Source: PALSA-610 sp038239145 (GTDB lineage: Bacteria; Actinomycetota; Acidimicrobiia; IMCC26256; PALSA-610). From it: a DNA stretch of 64,000 nucleotides. The notes beneath the pieces are model-generated. The model was not told the origin of the DNA, did not search any database, and saw only the letters and a program-made list of their open reading frames with translations. This document shows positions 55,379 to 63,235 of the stretch, piece by piece. Position 1 is the stretch's first letter. Each line of letters starts with the position of its first letter. A program made the position numbers and the translations under genes. The stretch spans positions 1 to 64,000 of the forward strand of contig JBBSFB010000021.1 of the NCBI GenBank assembly GCA_038239145.1, written 5' to 3'.

Positions 55379-56677
55379 TCAACGGGCGGGCGCCGAGGCT
55401 GACAACCGTTGGGGGAAGAAGGGCGACGGTGATTTTGCCGGAGCGCCCGCTACCGGGAGGAACATGGTGAACGTGGTTCCGGACGACGAGGACGCGACTT
55501 CGATGTAGCCACTGTGCCGCTCGACGATCTCTTGCGCGATGTACAGGCCCAACCCGGTGCCGGCGACTTGATCTTCTTTCGACTGGACACCGCGAAAGAA
55601 CCTGGTGAAGAGGCGCGGCTGCTCGGCCGGCGGGATGCCGATACCGGTATCGCGCACCGAGAGGGCCAAGTGGTCGCCCACGGTACGAGATGCGATCTCG
55701 ACCCGTCCACCGGATTTCGTGAACTTGACGGCGTTTGAGACGAAGTTCAGCAGCGCGCGCTCGAGTTGGCCGGAATCGCCGACGACTGCCGTATCCGATC
55801 GGAGGTCGACGACGAGTTCGAGCCCGGCCGCTGCGACTGCCGGCGCGGTTGCCTCCCGGACCCGCTCGACGACGTCGGCCACGTCGACGGGAGCAACTTC
55901 AATGGAGAAGCTGCCGTTTTCGAGCCGCGTCATGATGAGCAGATCCTCGATCAACTCGAGCAGTCGGTGACTGTTGCGTCCGATGATCGCGAGCATGCGG
56001 TTCTGCTCGACGCTCGGTGGATCCGGCTCGCCGTCGGCGAGCATCTCCACGTAGCCGATCACGGTGGTGAGCGGGCTGCGGAGCTCGTGTGAGATCTGGG
56101 AGATGAAGTCGCTGTGTGCCTTTTCGAGTTGCTTCATCTGCTCGCGTTGGGCGGCCTCGGACGTCGTCCGTAGATCCTCGCGGGCCTGAGCGTTGAGGAG
56201 ATATGCGGACGCCACGTCGGCCAGGGTCTGGGCGGCGGCCATGGTCTCGGTGTTTAAGGGGCCGGCCGTGGTTCGGTAGAGGTCGAGCGCACCGAGCCGA
56301 CGTTCGCCGTCGCGGAGCGGGAAGGTGAATACCGCCGACAGACCTTCCTCCAGCGCGCGTGGCGCGAACCTTGGAAACCTGGTCTCGTCGCAGAGATTCG
56401 GTACGGCGACGGCCTCTCCGGATTCGTACGCCGCGATGCAAGGTCCTTCACCCAACTCAGTCTGCAGTTGTTCGTACCGAAGCGCGGAGTCGTCGGACGC
56501 GGCGATGAAGTGAGGATCAGTGTCCGCCGAGATGAGCGTCACCCCGGCAGCCGTTATCGGCAGTACGTCCACGATCCGAAGGACGAGCTCGTCCAAGATC
56601 TCCTGAATCGAGAAGTCCGTTGCGACCGTCCGAGCGAAATCGCTCAAGACACTCGAGAGGCGGTGTTCCAGATTCAT
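55379..56677 (-). CDS. Soluble GAF-histidine kinase
   Basis: 432 aa from ATG 56677; ATG 56686 is an alternative. A GAF domain (about residues 15-165: LGEGPCIAAYESGEAVAVPN, AVFTFPLRDGERRLGALDLY) is related to those of the neighbouring ANTAR proteins. It is followed by a coiled coil, HisKA (DFISQISHELRSPLTTVIGY) and HATPase (NFVSNAVKFT, RDTGIGIP, GTGLGLYIAQEIVE). No membrane span is seen. No response regulator adjoins it; it may signal to the flanking ANTAR proteins, whose GAF domains look co-derived. Confidence 0.9.
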   Translation of the reverse strand: MNLEHRLSSVLSDFARTVATDFSIQEILDELVLRIVDVLPITAAGVTLISADTDPHFIAASDDSALRYEQLQTELGEGPCIAAYESGEAVAVPNLCDETRFPRFAPRALEEGLSAVFTFPLRDGERRLGALDLYRTTAGPLNTETMAAAQTLADVASAYLLNAQAREDLRTTSEAAQREQMKQLEKAHSDFISQISHELRSPLTTVIGYVEMLADGEPDPPSVEQNRMLAIIGRNSHRLLELIEDLLIMTRLENGSFSIEVAPVDVADVVERVREATAPAVAAAGLELVVDLRSDTAVVGDSGQLERALLNFVSNAVKFTKSGGRVEIASRTVGDHLALSVRDTGIGIPPAEQPRLFTRFFRGVQSKEDQVAGTGLGLYIAQEIVERHSGYIEVASSSSGTTFTMFLPVAGAPAKSPSPFFPQRLSASAPAR

Positions 56678-57017
56678 CGTTCTCATTCCGCCACTGCGAG
56701 CGAACCGCGAGGACCGGGCGGGACATCTCGATCGCATTCAAGGTCATCGAGGATGCGTGACAACACGGCGCGACCCACTCATCAGCTGTTATGTATCCCA
56801 CAGCCGAGACGGATCGAGCACTCCCATCGTCGGCCCCTGCAGCCGGACGTGCATCGGTACAAATGTGCAGATCACGGCGGTCGTGTGCGGGAGAACCGCT
56901 GCGCGGTACTCGAAGGACGCAGCCGACGCCTCTCAAATCGCCTTGGTCGATGTGACTTACCACCACGGTGGCCGGCACGAGGACAATGTTTCGTTGTGGG
57001 AATCAGAGTGAGACGGA

Positions 57018-58103
57018 GTGTTGTATGTTTGGATCATCCCCGATGAAAGGGACGAGACGACGCCCATCCGTCGAGAGCAATGGACTACGGAGCGGAGCAT
57101 TCTCGTCGCTCACGCCACGGGAGTCGTGGCCGCGCAGGCGCGCTGCGCGATGAACATCGCGCTTCTGCTGATGGACAAGCGCGCGAACGCGGACGGTTGC
57201 AGTCTTGGCGACATTGCGGAGGCGGTGCTCGGGGGTGCGGTCGTGTTCGATCGGCGCTCGCTGGAGCGCCACCGACGTGCCCTCGAGCTCGCCGAACGAG
57301 GCTCTAATCTCGACGCGGCTCTCGGCGCAGCTCTCGATGCTGCTGCTGCGCCCCAATCGCTCGATCTCGACTTGACGAACCGCGAAGCCCTGCTCTCACA
57401 GACGTTCGTCGAGATGGCGGATGCGCTCGTCGCCGAGTTCGATGTCGTGGACGTTCTGACGATACTGACCCGCCGGTGCGTCGACCTGTTCGACATCGAC
57501 CAGGCCGGCTTGATGCTCGCCACCGACGGAGTGTTGCGGGTAGCGGCGTCGTCGAGCCAGGTGATGCGGTACCTCGAGCTGTTCGAAGTGCAGGTCGACG
57601 AAGGACCCTGCATCGATTGCTACCGGTCGGGCGAGTTGGTGGAGTGCGAGGATCTCAGTGCCGAAGTCGCCCGCTGGCCGGCCTTCGCGCCGCGCGCGCT
57701 CGGTGCCGGAATCCGATCGGTGTTCGCGGTGCCCATGCGCCTGAGGGACGAGACCATTGGCTCCCTCAATCTGCTTCGGAACCGGGTCGGCGCGCTCGCC
57801 GATGCTGATCTCGCTGCTGCGCGTGCCGTCGCCGACGTCGCGACGATGGGGATATTGCATCACCGCATGAGCACCGAACGAGCGTTGCTTGCCGAACGCC
57901 TCGCGGAAGCGCTCGACACCCGCATTGTGATCGAGCAGGCAAAGGGAGTCCTCGCGGCCACGACCGGCATCTCGATCGAGGCCGCATTCGCATCGATGTG
58001 CAGCTACGCCGAGCATCACGACCAACAGCTCGTCGATATCGCCCTGGGACTCGTCTCTCGGGTGGTGGTGGGTGTTCAGTTCGCCGAATCACCGCCAGAC
58101 TGA
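57018..58103 (+). CDS. ANTAR-GAF-ANTAR regulator
   Basis: 361 aa; the TTG 57018 start is uncertain (GTG 57015 is in frame and GGAG lies just upstream). The C-terminal 245 residues duplicate the GAF-ANTAR protein at 54598 (VVDVLTILTRRCVDLFDIDQ, VQVDEGPCIDCYRSGE, then IVIEQAKGVLAATTGISIEA). The extra N-terminus reads RSILVAHATGVVAAQARCAM, then IALLLMDKRANADGCSLGDI and AEAVLGG, the same helical pattern as ANTAR (AkGvvaa....A...L.......L.diA.avl). Two ANTAR-like modules flank one GAF domain, an unusual plan that could recognise paired RNA hairpins within one chain. Confidence 0.88.
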   Translation: MLYVWIIPDERDETTPIRREQWTTERSILVAHATGVVAAQARCAMNIALLLMDKRANADGCSLGDIAEAVLGGAVVFDRRSLERHRRALELAERGSNLDAALGAALDAAAAPQSLDLDLTNREALLSQTFVEMADALVAEFDVVDVLTILTRRCVDLFDIDQAGLMLATDGVLRVAASSSQVMRYLELFEVQVDEGPCIDCYRSGELVECEDLSAEVARWPAFAPRALGAGIRSVFAVPMRLRDETIGSLNLLRNRVGALADADLAAARAVADVATMGILHHRMSTERALLAERLAEALDTRIVIEQAKGVLAATTGISIEAAFASMCSYAEHHDQQLVDIALGLVSRVVVGVQFAESPPD

Positions 58104-58327
58104 CGATGTTGTCATCGCGGGCCGACGGCACGGCGCGCGGTCGAGCGGCGCGGCGGCGAGAGGACGACTGTTCCGCGCGCTTCGCGAAGGAGCAGGCGGA
58201 TCAATCCGGGCCTGAAGGGCACTACCCGGGTTCGCCCGGCCGTTGGGCGTTCCAACACGCGGGACCGGTGTGGCAGTTCTCCAGGTCGACCAGCGCTGGT
58301 GAAGCGCCGTTCGTTGCTCGTCGGTCA

Positions 58328-58480
58328 GTTCGCTTCGGTGTCGAAGGCGGTCAGCTTGCCGTGATCGAGGCGGTGTTGGCCGAAGTGGTAGCCGTTGTCG
58401 GAACTGAAGACGATGTGGCCCAGCGGCTCCGCGTCGCGCCGGACGAGCAGCCGGCGTAACCCGTGCGCATCCGCAAGCGA
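58328..58480 (-). pseudogene. Sulfatase gene fragment
   Basis: About 50 codons with EPLGHIVFSSDNGYHFGQHR, then LDHGKLTAFDTE. This matches the conserved sulfatase segment (vvFtSDNGyhlGeHrl..GK.t.yE) around the metal-binding Asp-Asn. Nothing else of the roughly 450-residue enzyme is present in any frame, so it is a remnant just downstream of the CBM48 gene. Confidence 0.6.
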
Positions 58481-58496
58481 CGAATCGGCGGGGTTG

Positions 58497-58841
58497 CTAC
58501 TGATCGGCAGCTGCGGTCGCACTCCCCGCGAGCGACGAGTCCGGGCGTCGGAGATCGACGACGGAATCGTCACCGCCGTAGTCGTTGGGCACGTAGTTGT
58601 CGGCAGCGCGATCGTTCTCCCAGCGCGCACCGTCGAGGAGAAAGCGGAAGCGGTATGCGTGTCCTACGGCCAGGTCGAACGTCGCCGACAGGCTTCCGTC
58701 CTTGTTCGGTTGCATCGAGACCAGGCCCCAGTCGGTGAACTCGCCGACGAGATCTGCCGATACCGCAACGACGCTCACCGGGATGCGGAACGTCACGGCG
58801 ACGTGATCAGGCTTCGAGGAGGCGTGCTTTTCCAACGACAC
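58497..58841 (-). CDS. Isoamylase-type early-set (CBM48) domain protein
   Basis: 114 aa from GTG 58841 (AAAGGAACGCGA upstream). Stand-alone CBM48/AMPK-beta-like domain: VAVTFRIPVSVVAVSADLVG, then EFTDWGLVSMQPNKDGS, FDLAVGHAYRFRFLLDGARW, ENDRAADNYVPNDYGGDDSV. Such domains bind glycogen-like glucans. With no attached enzyme it could be a carbohydrate-sensing or targeting protein. Confidence 0.85.
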   Translation of the reverse strand: MSLEKHASSKPDHVAVTFRIPVSVVAVSADLVGEFTDWGLVSMQPNKDGSLSATFDLAVGHAYRFRFLLDGARWENDRAADNYVPNDYGGDDSVVDLRRPDSSLAGSATAAADQ

Positions 58842-59049
58842 TCGCGTTCCTTTCGGCGGCCGAACTTGCTTTGCCAGTTGATGAGCGCACCCGGCGCCTC
58901 GAGGTCGCGCTCGGCGTGGCACTGACGGACCGGGTAAGCAAGGAGGCGACATCCCGTCGCGGCGGAGCCAGGCCGCTTCGTTCGTAGTCGCGATCACGGG
59001 AAACGCACTGCTCGCCACAGCGTTTTCCTACCCCGATCCGCCGAACGCC

Positions 59050-59057
59050 AACTCGCC
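59050..59057. repeat. 8-bp target-site duplication, left copy
   Basis: AACTCGCC immediately outside the left terminal repeat. The identical copy is at 61974-61981. Confidence 0.9.
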
Positions 59058-59077
59058 GGTAGTGGGTCAGTTTGATT
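59058..59077 (+). repeat. Left terminal inverted repeat
   Basis: GGTAGTGGGTCAGTTTGATT. It also encodes, on the minus strand, the last codons (KSN) and stop of the broken lipoprotein gene. Confidence 0.92.
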
Positions 59078-59452
59078 TTGAAGCCGGGTAGCGCAGGCCG
59101 CACGCGGCGGTCACCGCTGCGCGAATGCTGGCGCGGCCTGCGCTGGCACCGCGACGGGTCACCATCCGCAGTCCGGGTACAACGTCCTGTTGGTAAATGA
59201 CGAACTCGGGGCTGTGGTAGCCGTACACGGCGACTGCATCCTTTGCGGCTTTCTGAACTGCTACGGGCTTCGCCTGCGCGGCGATCAACTCGTCGGCATA
59301 TCGCATCTCGGAAGTCCTACATGCGATGGCGTGAGGCGACGGCGCGGCTGAGACGGAAGCGGGAAGCGTGGATGTCGCGTTGCGTGAGAACTGCCACCAC
59401 CGCTGCAGGCGGCCAGCGCCATCACTGCCAAGAGGATTGTCGCTTTCCGCAT
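59067..59452 (-). pseudogene. Lipoprotein-like passenger gene, frameshifted
   Basis: ATG 59452 begins RKATILLAVMALAACSGGGS, a lipoprotein signal with lipobox LAAC. That frame stops after 55 codons, but a frame change around 59395 gives a typical Ser/Ala/Pro linker (ATSTLPASVSAAPSPH), then EMRYADELIAAQAKPVAVQK, FVIYQQDVVPGLRMVTRRG and an end at KSN inside the left terminal repeat. This indicates one lipoprotein gene broken by a frameshift. Alternatively, two short unrelated frames. Role unknown. Confidence 0.55.
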
Positions 59453-59520
59453 GGCACAGTGTTCCAAGGCTTCGACGCGGCAGCACAACGTGGGTTGACG
59501 TTCCAGATACTCTCAGGTTG

Positions 59521-59757
59521 ATGCCCAAGCGGTCAAGCAAGCCCCGAGATCCGAACCAGCTCGCGGTGGCCATCGTCGCGCAAGCCACCGGCGACGAGGA
59601 AGCGTCTGACCCCGACGCGGGGAAGAACCCGCACGCGGTCGCGCTCGGACGCCAAGGCGGCTTGAAGGGCGGCAAGGCGCGAGCCGAGAAGCTGACGGCC
59701 GAAGAACGATCCGAGATAGCGCGCCGCGCTGCCGCTGCGCGTTGGTCGAAGCGTTGA
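59521..59757 (+). CDS. Small basic passenger protein
   Basis: 78 aa, ATG 59521. KNPHAVALGRQGGLKGGKAR, then AEKLTAEERSEIARRAAAARW, is a recurrent bacterial motif (alGr.GGlkGGkaRA..ls.eer.eiArkAA.ARW) found in small, probably nucleic-acid-binding proteins of unknown role. It converges on the Fic gene with a 4-bp gap and lies inside the transposon. Whether it antagonises Fic is untested; it does not resemble the usual FicA antitoxin. Confidence 0.75.
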   Translation: MPKRSSKPRDPNQLAVAIVAQATGDEEASDPDAGKNPHAVALGRQGGLKGGKARAEKLTAEERSEIARRAAAARWSKR

Positions 59758-59761
59758 TTCA

Positions 59762-60937
59762 TCAGAGACCCTCGACAATCTCCATCACTTCGACCGCAGC
59801 AAATACGCGTCCATAGCGCTTTCCTGTCATCTCCTTCAGGACGCCAATCGCGACCAGGCGGTCGATCATGCTCTTCGCCGCCGGCGCACTCACGTCGTAC
59901 TTCTTCGCGGTGAACGGCATCGTGACAATTGGCCAGTCGATGAGGTCGTGAGCAAGTTGCAGAATCGTTCCGCCCCATCGGCGGTCGTTGATCTCTCGAC
60001 GCAACGTCTCGAGCCAAAGAACGAGCCTCTGCGCAACGACGAGGTGAGCCTCGCATTGCTCTTTCACCGCAGTGCAAAAGAACTCCACCCACGGATTCCA
60101 ATCGCCGGTCTGACTCGTGTTCAACAGCAGGTCTGCGTACTCGGTGCGTCGCCGCAGTAGCCATGGCGAGATCGTCAAACCTGCATCAGGAATCGCACCG
60201 GATCGCAGGAGCTGAAGAACGATTACGAGTCGACCCAAGCGGCCGTTTCCGTCAGCGAACGGGTGCAGAGTCTCGAACTGGTAGTGAGCAAGCGCGGCGA
60301 CAATCGCGATCGGCAGTTCGTGATCGCGATTGATCCAGTCCTCCCACGCGGCGAGGCCGACTGTGAGCTGATCGCCTGGCGGCGCAGGGATGAACCGAGC
60401 TTCCTCGATCGTTCCATCCACGGGACCGATTCGCACCTGGTGCTGGCGAACCATCCCAATGTCTCGCGTGCGGTGTCGCGCGGAACTCATCAGCATCCCT
60501 TGAAGATCGCTCAACATGGCGAGACTGATCGGGCGATCCTTGACCCACTCGAATGCACGCTCGGCCATGTCCTGGTAGCCGAGAACCTCTCGCACCTCTG
60601 CCGACGATCGCGTCGCAAGATTCAGCCGCGCTTCGAGCACGTCCTGCATCGCCGCGTACGTGCCTTCGAGCGCCGACGTGGCGAGAGCCTCTTTCGTCAA
60701 CGCAGGCATGATCAGTAAGCGCGGGTTCGGTACCTGAGCGCACGCTTGCTGCAACTTGCCGAGAGCGTTATCGGCTTGCGACGCGATCGTCCAGGCGCGG
60801 TTACCGAGGTCGACATTCTCCGGTAGCGGCTCCGCGAGATACGCATTGTGGATCGTGAAATTGCCGGTCCGGGGATCGCTTCCCTGGAACGTAACCAGCT
60901 GCCCGATGGGGCTGTCTCGTAGTGCATCCTCGTCCAC
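59762..60937 (-). CDS. Fic-domain protein (class II, N-terminal inhibitory helix)
   Basis: 391 aa, GTG start. Fic core HPFADGNGRLGR (H225 to R233 and beyond) is complete, so AMP or another nucleotidyl transfer to target hydroxyls is expected. The inhibitory motif (S/T)xxxE(G/N) is present as TSALEG with E91, placed N-terminal to the core, which defines self-inhibited class II Fic proteins. The C-terminus has a winged-helix-like part (IVTMPFTAKKYDVSAPAAKS, MIDRLVAIGVLKEMTGKRYG), common in Fic regulators. Transposon passenger, divergent from the transposase; two inverted repeats lie in the shared promoter region. Confidence 0.93.
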   Translation of the reverse strand: MDEDALRDSPIGQLVTFQGSDPRTGNFTIHNAYLAEPLPENVDLGNRAWTIASQADNALGKLQQACAQVPNPRLLIMPALTKEALATSALEGTYAAMQDVLEARLNLATRSSAEVREVLGYQDMAERAFEWVKDRPISLAMLSDLQGMLMSSARHRTRDIGMVRQHQVRIGPVDGTIEEARFIPAPPGDQLTVGLAAWEDWINRDHELPIAIVAALAHYQFETLHPFADGNGRLGRLVIVLQLLRSGAIPDAGLTISPWLLRRRTEYADLLLNTSQTGDWNPWVEFFCTAVKEQCEAHLVVAQRLVLWLETLRREINDRRWGGTILQLAHDLIDWPIVTMPFTAKKYDVSAPAAKSMIDRLVAIGVLKEMTGKRYGRVFAAVEVMEIVEGL

Positions 60938-60995
60938 GATAGAAAGTCTAGCCCCCGATGACCTAACAAGTGACTCGGGTTTGCCTCGGACAGGT

Positions 60996-61021
60996 CTTTA
61001 CATCTCGGCGAAGATGTAAAG
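60996..61021. promoter_or_regulatory. 10-bp inverted repeat between Fic and transposase genes
   Basis: CTTTACATCT / AGATGTAAAG with a 6-nt centre, 59 nt upstream of the Fic start. Operator-like; the Fic C-terminal winged helix is a candidate binder. Confidence 0.6.
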
Positions 61022-61023
61022 CA

Positions 61024-61054
61024 CATGGCTGTCGTTCTTCATATTACAGCCATG
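61024..61054. promoter_or_regulatory. 9-bp inverted repeat upstream of the transposase
   Basis: CATGGCTGT / ACAGCCATG with a 13-nt AT-rich centre, just upstream of the transposase promoter. A possible second operator. Confidence 0.55.
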
Positions 61055-61070
61055 AAATTTAGCTTCCGCG

Positions 61071-61099
61071 TTGACTAACCGTGAGCGGTCAAGTATAAG
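61071..61099 (+). promoter_or_regulatory. Transposase promoter
   Basis: TTGACT (-35, 61071-61076), 17-bp spacer, TATAAG (-10, 61094-61099). The expected start of transcription falls at about 61106, next to ATG 61107, so the mRNA is probably leaderless. Confidence 0.7.
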
Positions 61100-61106
61100 A
61101 GTCAGT

Positions 61107-61964
61107 ATGAACAGGTTGAGCACAGAGCAGCGGGCGCAGGTGGTCGTGTGCCTCGTCGAGGGCATGAGCATCCGCGCCACGGTCCGCACCACGGGCGTCG
61201 CGAAGAACACGATCGTGAAGCTGCTCGCTGACCTGGGCGCGGCCTGTACGGCCCACTCGGATGCTGCCCTGCGCAACCTCGACGTGAAGCGCATCGAGGC
61301 CGACGAGATCTGGTCGTTTTGCTACAGCAAACAGAAGAACGTCCCCGAGGACTTCATCGGTACCGAGGGCTACGGCGACGTGTGGACGTGGGTCGCGATC
61401 GACGCCGACACGAAGCTCGTTCCCTCGTTCCTCGTCGGTGAGCGCACGGTCGAAGACGGCTACGCATTCATGTCCGACCTGCGCGACCGCATCCGAACCG
61501 GTAACCGAATCCAACTCACCACGGACGGCCTCGGCAGCTACACCACGGTCGTGGATGCGATCTGGCGCAACGGCGTCGACTTCGCCCAGGTGATCAAGGA
61601 ATACAAGGGCGCGACCGGTGACGAGGCGCGGTGCTACTCGCCCGCATCGTGCAACTCGATCGAGAAGCGCGTCATCACCGGCAACCCCGACGCCAACCTG
61701 ATCTCAACGTCGTATGTCGAGCGTCAGAACCTCACGATGCGGATGGGTATGCGCCGGTTCACGCGCTTGACGAACGGGTTCTCCAAGAAGATCGAGAACC
61801 ACGCTCACGCGATTTCGCTGCACTTCTTCCACTACAACCTCTGCCGCCCCCACCAGACGCTCAGCGGCAAGGGTCGCGGTCAGGTCACCCCGGCGATGGC
61901 CGCTGGTGTCGAGTCTCACCCGTGGTCGATCACCCAGCTCTGCGAACTGCTCGAATCAAACTGA
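61107..61964 (+). CDS. IS1-family-type DDE transposase
   Basis: 285 aa from ATG 61107; an earlier in-frame GTG/TTG start would overlap the promoter. N-terminal helix-turn-helix (SIRATVRTTGVAKNTIVKLL), then the catalytic triad: D66 in EADEIWSF, D140 in QLTTDGLGSY and E205 in SYVERQNLTMRM. RPHQTLSGKG follows. A single reading frame with no programmed frameshift, as in the archaeal/actinobacterial IS1-like groups. The stop lies inside the right terminal repeat. It mobilises the 2.9-kb element. Confidence 0.92.
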   Translation: MNRLSTEQRAQVVVCLVEGMSIRATVRTTGVAKNTIVKLLADLGAACTAHSDAALRNLDVKRIEADEIWSFCYSKQKNVPEDFIGTEGYGDVWTWVAIDADTKLVPSFLVGERTVEDGYAFMSDLRDRIRTGNRIQLTTDGLGSYTTVVDAIWRNGVDFAQVIKEYKGATGDEARCYSPASCNSIEKRVITGNPDANLISTSYVERQNLTMRMGMRRFTRLTNGFSKKIENHAHAISLHFFHYNLCRPHQTLSGKGRGQVTPAMAAGVESHPWSITQLCELLESN

Positions 61965-61973
61965 CCCACTACC
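61954..61973 (-). repeat. Right terminal inverted repeat
   Basis: AATCAAACTGACCCACTACC, exact reverse complement of the left end. It encodes the last codons (SN) and stop of the transposase. Confidence 0.92.
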
Positions 61974-61981
61974 AACTCGCC
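61974..61981. repeat. 8-bp target-site duplication, right copy
   Basis: AACTCGCC, identical to 59050-59057. Confidence 0.9.
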
Positions 61982-62031
61982 GGTTACGGAAGGGCCCGCG
62001 ACGATTGGCGCACTCCACCTGGGTCAGCGGA

Positions 62032-63144
62032 TCATGACAGGGCAACGATCATGATTGCGACGTCGTCACTCGCTCGGCCGCTCGGAAGCATCACATCGAC
62101 GAGATGATCGCAGAGCGCCTCCGGGGTGCCGGGACCGGTCTCGCACGCACGCCGGAGTCGTTCCAACCCGTCGTCGATCACCTCGGTACGGCGTTCGACG
62201 AGCCCGTCGGTGTACAGGACGAGCATCGATCCGGCCTCGATCGTGGCGGTGCGCCGACGGAACCCGGTGGCCACTCCGAGCGGCGGATCACAACAGCCGT
62301 CGACCAGCGACGCGCGGCCGTCGGGGCGTCGGATGACCGCGGGACAATGTCCGGCGTTTGCGTATGTCCAGGTCAGGCGGGCGGGGTCCAGTATCCCGTA
62401 GACCGCGGTGATCATCATGTCGCGTTCGAACACCCGCACGACGTCGTTGAGTCGATCGAGAACGGTTTCGGGTGCGGTCGGGACCGTCAGCGCGAGCGCG
62501 CGCAGGCTGAATCGGGCTGCGGCCATGTGCGCGACCGCGTCCAGACCGTGTCCGGCAACGTCACCCATCGCGAGCCCGACACAGCCGTCAGGCAACGGCA
62601 CGACCGCGTACCAGTCGCCGCCGATGGCGAGGTTGCGTTCCGCGGCAACGTACCGGCGCGCGACGTTGACGCCGGCGATCGCCGGGATCGACGTCGGGAG
62701 TAGCGCCTGTTGCAGCACGTCGACGGCGTCACGCTCGCGCGCCAGAGCCCTGGATGTCGCACCCCGGGCGTGTTCGCGTTCGGTGACGTCGATGGCGACG
62801 CCGGTGGTCCCGGTCGGCGATCCGTCAGAGTCGGTGAGCACCGTCCCGCGGCACTCGATGTAGTGGATCGAGCCGTCGGGCCAGATGGTGCGATGTAACA
62901 ACAAATAGGGCCCGGGATTCGCGAGTGCCCGCTCGAGCCGGGCCAGGCATTCGGCCCGGTCGTCGGGGTACAGGGCCTCGAGCCAGTCTTCGTACGTGCC
63001 GCCGAAACCTCCGAGCGCCAAGCCGTGTAATTCCTCGAGCCGGGAGTCCCAGGTCGTGGTCCCGGCCGCCATGTCCCAGGTCCAGGTGCCGAGCATGGCC
63101 GCCTCGAGCGCCAATGCGAGACGCGACTCCACCAGAGAATCCAC
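62032..63144 (-). CDS. PAS-PP2C (SpoIIE) serine phosphatase
   Basis: 370 aa, GTG start with GGGGGG upstream. The PAS domain (about residues 10-125: LGTWTWDMAAGTTTWDSRLE to WPDGSIHYIECRG) closely resembles PAS2 of the protein at 29279. The PPM/SpoIIE domain (about 140-368) has LQQALLPTSIPAIAGVNVAR, metal Asp in AMGDVAGHG, LVLYTDGLVE and SDDVAIMIV. It probably acts on a STAS protein; none adjoins it here, though one is at 31527. Confidence 0.92.
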   Translation of the reverse strand: MDSLVESRLALALEAAMLGTWTWDMAAGTTTWDSRLEELHGLALGGFGGTYEDWLEALYPDDRAECLARLERALANPGPYLLLHRTIWPDGSIHYIECRGTVLTDSDGSPTGTTGVAIDVTEREHARGATSRALARERDAVDVLQQALLPTSIPAIAGVNVARRYVAAERNLAIGGDWYAVVPLPDGCVGLAMGDVAGHGLDAVAHMAAARFSLRALALTVPTAPETVLDRLNDVVRVFERDMMITAVYGILDPARLTWTYANAGHCPAVIRRPDGRASLVDGCCDPPLGVATGFRRRTATIEAGSMLVLYTDGLVERRTEVIDDGLERLRRACETGPGTPEALCDHLVDVMLPSGRASDDVAIMIVALS

Positions 63145-63235
63145 GTGCCCCCCGACCTCAGCTGCAATCGACAGGCTATCGAGACGGGTTCGCTCGCGCG
63201 GCCGACGTCACGACGCTTACGACTGAACTGTCGGT

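Larger units (their letters stand above)
59058..61973. mobile_element. Complete IS1-family-like transposon with passenger genes
   Basis: The 2916-bp element is bounded by perfect 20-bp inverted repeats (59058-59077 and 61954-61973: GGTAGTGGGTCAGTTTGATT and its complement) and flanked by an exact 8-bp duplication, AACTCGCC. It carries an IS1-family-type DDE transposase, a Fic protein, a 78-aa protein and a broken lipoprotein gene. The normal IS1 size is under 1.2 kb; the extra 1.9 kb is cargo. The outermost genes read outward and both stop inside the repeats. The intact repeats and duplication imply insertion as one unit, probably recent. Confidence 0.9.

Noticed and set aside
60938..61106. 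Possible inner left end that would make a simple IS of about 1 kb
   Set aside because: No copy of GGTAGTGGGTCAG or a similar GG-starting end occurs near the transposase; the only matching end is at 59058 and only the outer sites have a target duplication.
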